Assembly: GCA_947372405.1 (NCBI GenBank)
Contig: CANBTO010000359.1
Location: 1-5,723, forward strand
Origin: Verrucomicrobiaceae bacterium
GTDB taxonomy: Bacteria > Verrucomicrobiota > Verrucomicrobiae > Verrucomicrobiales > Akkermansiaceae
Length of the DNA stretch: 5,723 nucleotides
Direction of reading: 5' to 3'
The notes under the pieces were generated by a model. It ran no database searches. It was not told the DNA's origin and worked only from the letters and a program-made list of their open reading frames with translations. Both the position numbers and the translations under genes were made by a program. Positions 1-5,723 of the stretch are shown piece after piece (position 1 is the stretch's first letter; every line of letters starts with the position of its first letter).

Positions 1-1
1 G

Positions 2-1501
2 CTCATTGATGCTCCGAACGGCGCGGGCATCATCCCGCCGGCGGGCGCTGACAGCGGATTTCTCGCCACGTCTGGCAGGACGACATTCACGTTCGGCAGT
101 CTCGCTCCGGGTGACAAAGGTGATGTGATGGTGGAAGTGATCGTGAAAAGCAATGCGGTGACCGTGAAGAGTCCTCTGGTTGGCTTTGATGACGCGTCGA
201 TCGTCATCCACGACGCTCCCGTGCCTCCCGCGACCGTCGCGGCACACAAGAACCAGTCCCCGATGCCGGTCCTTAAAGTGGACACATCAAACCAAGCGCT
301 GTCCGTACCGGCACCGCGGATGGCGGCAGAAGCGGCAACATCTCCGAATCCCGCGGATGTGCCCAAACTCGCAATCTCAAGAACCGTGCCGAAAGAAGTC
401 AAACCAGGCGACCCATTCCAAGTCCAAATCACGATCCTCAATGTGGGCGACACCGTCGCTCGGAATCCATTCCTGTTCTGGACGCAACCGGCGGGCACGA
501 AGATCGTGAAATTCGAGTATGGTGACGGTAAGAAACAGAATCCTAAAGATGGCGATCCGATCCACACTTATACTTTCGAGATGGCTTCCAACAACGGTAC
601 CGTCGATTACAGTCAGGGAGCCGGCTCATGGTCCATCAACCCGACAAAAGCAGCTTGTGTGACCATCACCTTGCAAGCCACGGGTTCCGTTGGTTCAGAT
701 ATCAATTTCCAGGACGACGCCCATGTCAGCGTGGACTACATGGGACAGGTTTTTGCGGCATCGGAAGTGACGCACCTCACTGCCACGCCACAACCCGGAT
801 TGTCATTTCAAGTCACCGGAGCCGTATTGAGCCAGCACAATGTGAATGGAGCCGATGTGATCGTGACCAAGTTGAATGACGCGGGCACTTACATCGTCGC
901 CCAAGGCGGGGGCAACGTCGTTTCGCAAGGCGGGGGCAACGTTCTTTCCCAAGGTGGCGGCAACATGGATGCCAAAGGCGGTGGAAGCGTCATGGTTTCG
1001 GGATTGGCCAGCAATATCATGATTGGGAACACGACGGGCGATAAGCTAGCTGCCCAGAACGCCGGAGTGGTCGCACAGGGTGGGGGAAATGTCGTCGGTT
1101 CCGAAGGGACCACGATTCTTGCCAGGTTGCAGGATGGAACCACATTTGCTGCCTCCGGAGGCGGGATTGTCGCCCAGGGGGGCGGAAACATCGTGGCGCA
1201 AGGTGGTGGCAACATCGTGTCGCAAGGCGGTGGAAATTTCATATCGCACAACGGAAGTGCGATCGTGGCACAAGGCGGAGGCAATGTCGTGTCACAAGGA
1301 GGCGGCAATATTGTCGCCCAGGGAGGTGGCAACATCGCTCCACCAGGCGCTATCAGCTCCATCCCTCAAAACGGTGCCAGCAATGTCGTTTCTGTGAAAC
1401 CGCAGATCCTGAGTTCGCTACCGGGATCATCGGTCACGATCACGACCGCGTTTGGCAACAGGATCGGAGCCAACGGCTCAAATTTCCGCCCGAGCCACTG
1501 A
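2..1501 (+). CDS. DUF11-like surface protein with QGGGN octapeptide repeats (5' end outside window)
   Basis: The frame is open from the left edge, so the true start lies outside; the GTG/ATG codons at 125 and 128 are internal, because 41 sensible in-frame codons precede them. The window holds 499 residues. Residues 1-65 look like the end of one DUF11-type beta-sandwich (an LAPGDKG turn followed by alternating V/I strands). Residues ~122-260 form a second, with the family's PGDPFQVQITILNVGDT strand and turn. Residues ~300-447 are Gly-rich octapeptides, mostly QGGGN[VI][VI][AS]. The last ~50 residues are S/N/V-rich and show no LPXTG, PEP-CTERM or autotransporter barrel. The composition indicates an extracellular or surface-anchored structural protein. 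DUF11 modules are usually stalks in bacterial surface proteins; the role of the Gly-rich part is unknown. The next gene converges on it, and a likely terminator follows at 1663-1711. The reading frame is secure; the function is only a class assignment. Confidence 0.85.
   Translation, partial: LIDAPNGAGIIPPAGADSGFLATSGRTTFTFGSLAPGDKGDVMVEVIVKSNAVTVKSPLVGFDDASIVIHDAPVPPATVAAHKNQSPMPVLKVDTSNQALSVPAPRMAAEAATSPNPADVPKLAISRTVPKEVKPGDPFQVQITILNVGDTVARNPFLFWTQPAGTKIVKFEYGDGKKQNPKDGDPIHTYTFEMASNNGTVDYSQGAGSWSINPTKAACVTITLQATGSVGSDINFQDDAHVSVDYMGQVFAASEVTHLTATPQPGLSFQVTGAVLSQHNVNGADVIVTKLNDAGTYIVAQGGGNVVSQGGGNVLSQGGGNMDAKGGGSVMVSGLASNIMIGNTTGDKLAAQNAGVVAQGGGNVVGSEGTTILARLQDGTTFAASGGGIVAQGGGNIVAQGGGNIVSQGGGNFISHNGSAIVAQGGGNVVSQGGGNIVAQGGGNIAPPGAISSIPQNGASNVVSVKPQILSSLPGSSVTITTAFGNRIGANGSNFRPSH
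902..997 (+). repeat. 24-bp tandem repeat, block 1 (octapeptide QGGGNVVS type)
   Basis: Four consecutive in-frame 24-bp units begin at 902, 926, 950 and 974. They encode QGGGNVVS, QGGGNVLS, QGGGNMDA and the degenerate KGGGSVMV. The first 17 bases of units 1 and 2 are identical, suggesting a fairly recent duplication; unit 4 has decayed. One isolated unit (QGGGNVVG) follows at 1076-1099 after a 26-residue spacer rich in S, N, I and A. Confidence 0.9.
1154..1342 (+). repeat. 24-bp tandem repeat, block 2 (octapeptide QGGGN[IV]V[AS] type)
   Basis: A degenerate 21-bp unit (SGGGIVA, 1154-1174) is followed by seven perfectly phased 24-bp units at 1175, 1199, 1223, 1247, 1271, 1295 and 1319. Six encode QGGGN plus two or three hydrophobic or small residues; the unit at 1247 has diverged to HNGSAIVA. 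The Gly codons vary freely between copies (GGT, GGC, GGA, GGG) and Asn alternates AAC/AAT while the peptide stays constant. That pattern suggests selection at protein level rather than simple recent slippage. Confidence 0.9.
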
Positions 1502-1662
1502 ACCAGCGTTCTGGAAAAACCTGCGCCGGTGATTGGCTCGACCAGCACCTGCAGAACCGCCCCGAGGCGGAACGTTTCGTCAAACGCGACGCCCGCACCG
1601 GTTGGTGATGCGGGTTTGAAACTTCCCGTGCCGTGTGGTGGCAGCCGCCACCGTACAAGCTT
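1502..1662. other. Convergent intergenic stretch with several short hairpins
   Basis: No gene is supported here. Four inverted repeats are visible: 1503-1514 (CCAG/CTGG, 4-nt loop), 1557-1570 (CCGCC/GGCGG, 4-nt loop), 1592-1614 (CCCGC/GCGGG with an inner ACC/GGT and a small bulge), and 1633-1656 (10-bp stem centred on GGTGGC/GCCACC, with two G-T pairs). None is followed by a convincing T tract on either strand. They may protect 3' ends or help both convergent transcripts terminate. The plus-strand frames stay open past the stop at 1501 only because the region is GC-rich. Confidence 0.5.
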
Positions 1663-1711
1663 CCGCCGCCTGATCCTGCTTGCCATGCCCAAGCGGCCAG
1701 GCGGCGGTTTT
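1663..1711 (+). terminator. Probable intrinsic terminator of the QGGGN-repeat gene
   Basis: A perfect 10-bp GC-rich stem (CCGCCGCCTG at 1663-1672 pairing with CAGGCGGCGG at 1698-1707) is followed directly by TTTT (1708-1711). The loop contains a further small stem, GCTTG at 1678-1682 with CAAGC at 1690-1694. It lies 162 bases after the stop at 1501 and just before the end of the convergent gene. The T tract is short and present only on the plus strand, so termination of the upstream gene is favoured. The minus strand carries no T run beyond the stem. Confidence 0.6.
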
Positions 1712-1725
1712 ACCCACAACCCAAA

Positions 1726-2355
1726 TCATATCACCATCATCGTCGCCGGGTCACTCCACGGACCCGTGCCGTTGGGGCCGAAGGCGCGGATGCGGAACCA
1801 TGTGTCCTTACCGCGTTGCAGCCCGGTGACGAGCATGTGGCGCTTGTTCGAGACGGTGCCCGCATGGGTCCACGGGCCGTTGACCGGATCGAGCGTCCAT
1901 GCGTATTCGTAGGTGAGCACGTTGTGGACGCCCTTGCAGTCCAGCTTGGCCTCGCCCGCGATGCCGGTGGGTTTCGCCGTCACGTTTTCCGGAGTGCCGG
2001 TGGGGGTGTGGTCACGTTCCACGATCTTGTGCAGTGGGAAACCGGTTTGCACCAGCAGCGCACGGTCGTGCGAGACGCCTTCCAGATGAAGGGCCAGGGT
2101 TTCCACCTGTTCCATGACGGCTTCGCGCGCGGTTTCGCGTGGGGTTTCGCGTGTGATGGCTCCGTCGGGGGAGTTGCATTTTAGCACGGCGGCCTCGAAA
2201 TCGCCCAGCCCGGTGCCCAGAGCCATCACGATGGGCGCGGCACCCGGAAACGCCGCGATCATCGCCGGTTTCCCCATCGAGGTGATGATGGTTTGGTTCT
2301 GTTGGATGAAGTCGGGGTCGGAAAGATGGCCGAACCCGGTGTTCAGTATACTCAT
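1726..2355 (-). CDS. Small protein with helical N-terminal region and C-terminal fibronectin type III domain
   Basis: The gene encodes 209 residues, starting with ATG at 2355 and ending with TGA at 1726-1728. Residues ~9-110 are predicted mostly helical from composition, with a charged stretch around 69-92 and the segment ALLVQTGFPLHK. Residues ~118-207 match a fibronectin type III domain: a central Tyr/Trp-containing strand (YEYAWTLD), then TGLQRGKDTWFRIRAFGPNG and a GPWSDP ending, which is the FN3 consensus for strands E-G. I believe this two-part architecture recurs in Verrucomicrobiota and Bacteroidota as a single-FN3 protein of about 200 residues with no assigned function. No signal peptide or membrane segment is visible, so it is either cytoplasmic or exported by a non-Sec route. 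FN3 domains generally mediate protein or carbohydrate binding; the partner here is unknown. It is transcribed alone, convergent with the left gene and divergent from the right one. Confidence 0.85.
   Translation of the reverse strand: MSILNTGFGHLSDPDFIQQNQTIITSMGKPAMIAAFPGAAPIVMALGTGLGDFEAAVLKCNSPDGAITRETPRETAREAVMEQVETLALHLEGVSHDRALLVQTGFPLHKIVERDHTPTGTPENVTAKPTGIAGEAKLDCKGVHNVLTYEYAWTLDPVNGPWTHAGTVSNKRHMLVTGLQRGKDTWFRIRAFGPNGTGPWSDPATMMVI
2119..2154 (-). repeat. Short 12-bp tandem repeat inside the FN3 gene
   Basis: Three 12-bp units (2119-2130, 2131-2142, 2143-2154) share a core of GGTTTCGCG or GGCTTCGCG on the plus strand. Read on the coding strand they give the four-residue repeat RETP-RETA-REAV at residues ~69-80, a charged and probably helical stretch. 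It looks like local slippage that has been kept in frame. Confidence 0.6.
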
Positions 2356-2361
2356 GGTTTT

Positions 2362-2369
2362 CTCCTTTC
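2362..2369 (-). promoter_or_regulatory. Shine-Dalgarno site of the FN3 gene
   Basis: On the minus strand the sequence GAAAGGAG sits six bases upstream of the ATG at 2355. This is close to the anti-SD consensus at good spacing and fixes the start of the FN3 gene. No confident -35/-10 pair was found further upstream. Confidence 0.8.
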
Positions 2370-2640
2370 TGTTTTTGTATTGGTTTCTTGCGTTTCCGGC
2401 GAGGGATGGTTTTCACCCCGCGCCGAAGAGGGGTTTTTCCTTCGAGGAGGAGGCCTCCGCTGTCAGGGAGGAGGGCTTCTTCGTTAGGGCAAACTCCGTA
2501 AAATTCGTCTCCCCATCCCCCAATCTCCCGCTCGCTCCCTCTTCTTTCCTTCCCGCGCGTACGCGCCGGGTGGGGTAGAGGCACCCGCCTCTGCCGAGAT
2601 CATGCATCGCACAACCTGACAGCCCCGAAGGCATTCTTGG
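2370..2640. other. Non-coding upstream region of the FN3 gene, palindrome- and pyrimidine-rich
   Basis: I see no gene in this stretch; the open frames have no ribosome sites or recognisable domains. Visible structure includes GGAGGCCTCC at 2449-2458, CCTCC/GGAGG at 2454-2458 and 2467-2471, and a tract at 2508-2554 in which 42 of 47 bases are pyrimidines on the plus strand. There is also the 12-bp palindrome GCGCGTACGCGC (2555-2566) and the hairpin at 2574-2595. Much of this may form the long leader of the minus-strand FN3 transcript, but no promoter could be placed. Confidence 0.5.
2574..2595. repeat. Inverted repeat / hairpin in the divergent intergenic region
   Basis: GGTAGAGGC (2574-2582) and GCCTCTGCC (2587-2595) form a nine-pair stem with one T-G pair and an ACCC loop on the plus strand (GGGT on the minus strand). 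The core AGAGGC/GCCTCT is perfect. There is no adjacent T run, so it is not a typical terminator. It could be a REP-like element or a leader structure of the minus-strand gene. Confidence 0.5.
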
Positions 2641-2800
2641 CGATTAACGGATCGGTATTTTCAGTGCAAGCATCTCCTGCTGGTTTTTCGAAAAACCCCA
2701 GTATTTCAAGGGGTTTTGATGTGGAAGCGCCCGGGGATTTTTTCGGAAAAGTTATGCTTTTTGCAGGGATAAGGAGAAGGGGATTGCATCCCCTTTCTTC
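2641..2800. repeat. Candidate dispersed intergenic element with three hairpins (boundaries approximate)
   Basis: This block of about 160 bases is more AT-rich than its flanks and dense in symmetry. GGTTTTTCGAAAAACC at 2682-2697 is a perfect 16-bp palindrome. AAAACCCC (2692-2699) pairs perfectly with GGGGTTTT (2710-2717) across a 10-base loop and shares its A run with the first palindrome. AAGGGGAT (2777-2784) pairs with ATCCCCTT (2788-2795) across TGC. The minus strand is open for 35 codons between stops at 2752-2754 and 2644-2646. From memory only, I associate the translated string ending GFSKNQQEMLALKIPIR with short hypothetical proteins scattered over Verrucomicrobiota genomes, which is why I suspect a repeated element. 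I could not check this. The edges are guesses, and copies elsewhere in the genome cannot be seen from here. Confidence 0.45.
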
Positions 2801-2907
2801 AAGTTGGCTGTGTATTCCCAAAATCCCAAGCCCGCCACGCTGATCTTGCTGGCCTGCGTTCCTCAAATATGCAATTTTGGATTCGCCAGTCAGAGATTGC
2901 ATTCACA

Positions 2908-5723
2908 ATGAACCCCATCCGCTTTGCCCGCCGCTTGGTAATCTTGTCATTTGCGGTTCATTTTTCCGCGAATGCCGCCCCGCTAGCAGGCACGAAGTCG
3001 GTCGGGCCTACGGGCGAATACGCTTCGCTCACTGCGGCCATCGCGGATGTGAATGCGGTGGGCAATGGGCTGGGCGGTGCGCTCGTGCTGGAGTTGCAGG
3101 CTAGCTACGTGAGCACCGTGGAGACCTCCTTCCCGCTCACCATCCCGGCGCTCAATGGTGCGAGCGCGGTGAACACTCTCACCATCCGCCCGCAGATCGG
3201 AGCGACGGGGCTTTCCATATCCAGCGCGGACACCACGGCGGCGACGGTCGATTTGAATGGCGCGCAGTTCGTGACCATAGACGGGCGGCCCGGAGGCACG
3301 GGCACCGCGAAGCAGTTGACCATCGAGAACATCAGCACGGCGGGCGTGGCACTGCGCTTCATCAATGAAGGAAGCAACAACACAATCAAGTTCGTTACGC
3401 TCCGGGGCGTCAGAACCAGCCCCAGCAGCGGCACGGTCGTCTTCAGCACCACCACGGGCGCGAATGGCAACGACAACAACACGATTGACACCTGCGACAT
3501 CCGCGACGGCGCGAGCACTCCGGCCAACGGCATTTACTCATCTGGCACCACGACGGCAGCGGCGCAGAACAACAGCGGCAACACTGTTTCCAACTGCAAT
3601 CTCTTCAACTTCTACTCCAGCAGCACAAATTCTGCGGGGATTTATCTGAGCAGTGGAAGCACGGACTGGACGGTGAACGACAACAGCTTCTACCAGACTG
3701 CCAGCCGTGCGGCGGTGGCGGAGATTTGGGGCATGTTTTTTGGTTCGGGCAGCAATCATGTCGTCGCAAACAATTTCATCGGCGGAACCGCCCCAAGTGC
3801 CGGTGGCACGGCTTGGACGGCAACCGCCGGTTCTTCGGCGAATTTTTTTACGGGTATCGAGATGCGCGGGAGCGGCAATCCGAACAGCTTGCAGGGCAAC
3901 ACGATTCAGAACATGGTATGGGCAAGCGGTGCGGGAACATGGAAGGGAATCCAAATTTTTTCCGGCTCTTCCAACGTTGGAAATGTGGTCGGCAACATCG
4001 TTGGCAAGGGAACCGGCACCGGTTCAATTAATGTTACGAATTCAGGCAGTGGTGGGACGACGACCGGGATTTCTGTGGGTAGCAGCGCAACTTCTGCGCT
4101 CATCTCAAACAACACCATCGGCTCAATCACGACGAATGGTACAACCGCTTCGGTTTTCGCTTCTCTCATCGCCATCAATGCCGCTGGTGGTACTCTCAGT
4201 ATCAGCAACAACCTCGTGGGCAGCGCTACTACTGGGAACAGCCTGAACGCCGCCACTTCGTCCACCTCCACCACCGGCCAGCAGGTCACGGGCATCCTCA
4301 GCTCCAGCAGCGGCGGCGTGAGTATCACGGGCAATACAGTAGCCAACCTCAACAACAACTACGTAGGCACCGCCACTACCGGGCAGATTCGCGGCATCGT
4401 CACCTCCGCCGGGGTCAACTCCATCACCGGCAACTCCGTCCGCAACCTTTCCACAACCAGCCAAAACACAAGCAATGCGACTGCCTCCCGGTCCGTCTAT
4501 GGCGTATCTGTCATCTCCAGTGCCGAGGGCCAGACCATGTCACGGAACACCGTGCATTCTCTCTCTAACACGGCTGGCGCGACCGGGACAAGTGTCGTGG
4601 GTATCTTCTTCTCCGGTTCCGCTACTGGCACTAACCTAATCGCCCGCAACTTCGTTCACAGTCTTATGGCCTCTCCCGCCAGCTTCGGATCCGCAGTATA
4701 TGGGATTTTTTTAGCAACTGGAACATTCACAGCACAAAACAACTTGGTGCGCTTGGGAATTGATTCGGCGGGAATCAGCACTGCGGGCGCTTCTTCATTG
4801 ACCGGCATGCTCGATGGCGATTCGACGAACGGAAAATTGCTCTTCCACAACTCTGTTTATCTCGGTGGCACGCAGACATCAGGATTGCGCGACACGATGG
4901 CGTTCATGTGTTCAGGGACAACAAATCTCCGTAGTTATCAAAACAACATTTTTGTCAATACCCGCAGCAACGGTGGTGGAACCGGCAAGCATTACGCCGT
5001 TTTCTACCGAGGCACGACATCGATTCCCAATGGTTTGACGGAGGGTGCCAATATCTACTATGTAACAGGCACTGGCGGCGTGCTCGGAAGTTATAGTGCT
5101 ATTGATCGCACCACCCTCGCCGCGTGGCAGGCCGCGACCGGGCAGGACGCCAACAGCGCGGTGGGCGACCCGCTCTTTGTCGCTCCCACCGGCGATGCCA
5201 GCACGGTGGACTTGCATTTGCTGGCGGGCAGCCCGGCGATCAATGCCGGAATCTCCCTCGCCGCCGTTGTCGACGACTACGACGGAGATCCACGCAGTTC
5301 CACGACGCCGACGATTGGTGCTGATGAATTCCTGAATCTCTATCAGAAATGGGCCATTGCCCACGGTGTCCCCATCGACCCCGCTTTCAACGGCGGCGCG
5401 AATCTCAAAGCCTTCGCTTTCGGCTACCTGCCCAGCGGCGGCGGTGAGCTCGTCTACACAGGCACCTTTGCCGGCGGCGGCACTATCACCGCCACTGGCG
5501 AGCCGATCATGAGGTCTGAAAACATCCCCAACGGCGTGGACTTCCGCGCGTTGTTTTCCCGCCGCAATGACTACATCGCCACCGGTCTAACCTACACGGT
5601 GCAGTTCAGCGGAGATCTCAGCACCTGGAAAAACAGCACCGCCATCCCCAGCGTGCTGGCCGACGACGGCACCAACCAGATCGTGAGTGTGCCGTATCCG
5701 TTTTTCGTCAATGGCAAGAAGGC
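2908..5723 (+). CDS. Exported right-handed parallel beta-helix protein (3' end outside window)
   Basis: The window holds 938 codons with no stop. ATG at 2908 gives a classic signal peptide: n-region MNPIRFARR, core LVILSFAVHF, likely cleavage after Ala-Asn-Ala at residue 23. An in-frame ATG at 2869 would add 13 residues; neither start has a good Shine-Dalgarno. Residues ~30-150 lead in, with VTIDG at 122-126. Residues ~150-720 carry many short beta-helix rungs of the form GI..[SG].....I..N[TN][IV]..[IL], such as ISNNTIGSI, ITGNTVANL, ITGNSVRNL and MSRNTVHSL. Then come DPLFV (754-758), SPAINAG and IGADEF (803-808), the usual closing signature of such surface beta-helices. The tail (~830-938), with VQFSGDLSTW and LADDGTNQIVSVPYP, resembles a C-terminal module common in Verrucomicrobiota extracellular proteins, suggesting few residues are missing. 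Such folds occur in polysaccharide-active enzymes and adhesins; I see no catalytic motif that decides, so the role is unassigned. Confidence 0.88.
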   Translation, partial: MNPIRFARRLVILSFAVHFSANAAPLAGTKSVGPTGEYASLTAAIADVNAVGNGLGGALVLELQASYVSTVETSFPLTIPALNGASAVNTLTIRPQIGATGLSISSADTTAATVDLNGAQFVTIDGRPGGTGTAKQLTIENISTAGVALRFINEGSNNTIKFVTLRGVRTSPSSGTVVFSTTTGANGNDNNTIDTCDIRDGASTPANGIYSSGTTTAAAQNNSGNTVSNCNLFNFYSSSTNSAGIYLSSGSTDWTVNDNSFYQTASRAAVAEIWGMFFGSGSNHVVANNFIGGTAPSAGGTAWTATAGSSANFFTGIEMRGSGNPNSLQGNTIQNMVWASGAGTWKGIQIFSGSSNVGNVVGNIVGKGTGTGSINVTNSGSGGTTTGISVGSSATSALISNNTIGSITTNGTTASVFASLIAINAAGGTLSISNNLVGSATTGNSLNAATSSTSTTGQQVTGILSSSSGGVSITGNTVANLNNNYVGTATTGQIRGIVTSAGVNSITGNSVRNLSTTSQNTSNATASRSVYGVSVISSAEGQTMSRNTVHSLSNTAGATGTSVVGIFFSGSATGTNLIARNFVHSLMASPASFGSAVYGIFLATGTFTAQNNLVRLGIDSAGISTAGASSLTGMLDGDSTNGKLLFHNSVYLGGTQTSGLRDTMAFMCSGTTNLRSYQNNIFVNTRSNGGGTGKHYAVFYRGTTSIPNGLTEGANIYYVTGTGGVLGSYSAIDRTTLAAWQAATGQDANSAVGDPLFVAPTGDASTVDLHLLAGSPAINAGISLAAVVDDYDGDPRSSTTPTIGADEFLNLYQKWAIAHGVPIDPAFNGGANLKAFAFGYLPSGGGELVYTGTFAGGGTITATGEPIMRSENIPNGVDFRALFSRRNDYIATGLTYTVQFSGDLSTWKNSTAIPSVLADDGTNQIVSVPYPFFVNGKK

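Noticed and set aside
889..1362. Long minus-strand open frame rich in LPPP repeats
   Set aside because: It is the antisense reading of the QGGGN repeats; its proline periodicity follows from the sense-strand Gly codons, and it has no ribosome site.
1501..1608. Plus-strand frame 1 after the stop of the first gene reads as a plausible charged peptide (DWLDQHLQNRPEAERF...), hinting at a frameshifted C-terminus
   Set aside because: The frame has no start of its own, the upstream gene ends cleanly, and open frames are expected in this GC-rich DNA. Only an alignment with homologues could show a frameshift.
1366..1719. Minus-strand open frame of 117 codons overlapping the end of the first gene and the hairpin cluster
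   Set aside because: It overlaps the coding end of the first gene and the likely terminator, has no recognisable domain, and its composition is typical of a shadow frame.
2012..2584. Minus-strand 190-codon frame overlapping the FN3 gene start
   Set aside because: It overlaps the FN3 coding region in another frame, is very rich in Arg, Gly and Pro, and lacks the clear ribosome site that the FN3 gene has.
2846..2873. Possible promoter TTGCTG ... TATGCA ahead of the beta-helix gene
   Set aside because: The -10 match is only three of six bases and overlaps an alternative start codon; too weak to annotate.
2600..2902. Minus-strand open frame of 100 codons across the divergent intergenic region
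   Set aside because: It runs through all three hairpins of the candidate repeat, shows no domain or ribosome site, and would overlap the most likely promoter zone of the beta-helix gene.
3906..4358. Minus-strand open frame opposite the beta-helix gene (similar ones at 3105-3533 and 4912-5364)
   Set aside because: These mirror the beta-helix coding sequence; the plus-strand frame has a signal peptide, repeat rungs and a continuous 938 codons.

Overview
The window most resembles the chromosome of a member of the Verrucomicrobiota (PVC group), or a relative with the same style of surface proteins. The basis is moderately high GC, long Gly/Ser/Thr/Asn-rich exported proteins, a parallel beta-helix protein ending in a C-terminal module I associate with that phylum, a small helical-plus-fibronectin-III protein of a type seen there, and long hairpin-rich intergenic DNA. 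This placement is inference; there is no rRNA or core housekeeping gene to anchor it.

Layout. (1) Positions 2-1501, plus strand: the 3' part of a secreted or surface protein, with DUF11-like beta-sandwich repeats followed by ten QGGGN octapeptide repeats. (2) 1502-1725: a convergent gap holding a run of hairpins, the last of which looks like an intrinsic terminator for the first gene. (3) 1726-2355, minus strand: a 209-residue protein with a helical N-terminal half and a C-terminal fibronectin type III domain, with a clear Shine-Dalgarno. (4) 2356-2907: a 552-base gap between divergent genes, with a pyrimidine-rich tract, several palindromes, and a structured block of about 160 bases (2641-2800) that I suspect is a dispersed intergenic repeat. 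(5) 2908 to the right edge, plus strand: an exported protein of at least 938 residues with a signal peptide, a long right-handed parallel beta-helix and a Verrucomicrobia-type C-terminal domain. It runs off the window, probably close to its natural end.

The three genes do not form an operon: the first two converge and the last two diverge. Two of them build extracellular repeat-rich surface proteins, so the common theme is cell-envelope or secreted structure rather than a metabolic pathway. I see no defence system, CRISPR array, insertion sequence, tRNA or rRNA. The most unusual elements are the QGGGN repeat domain and the structured intergenic block at 2641-2800.
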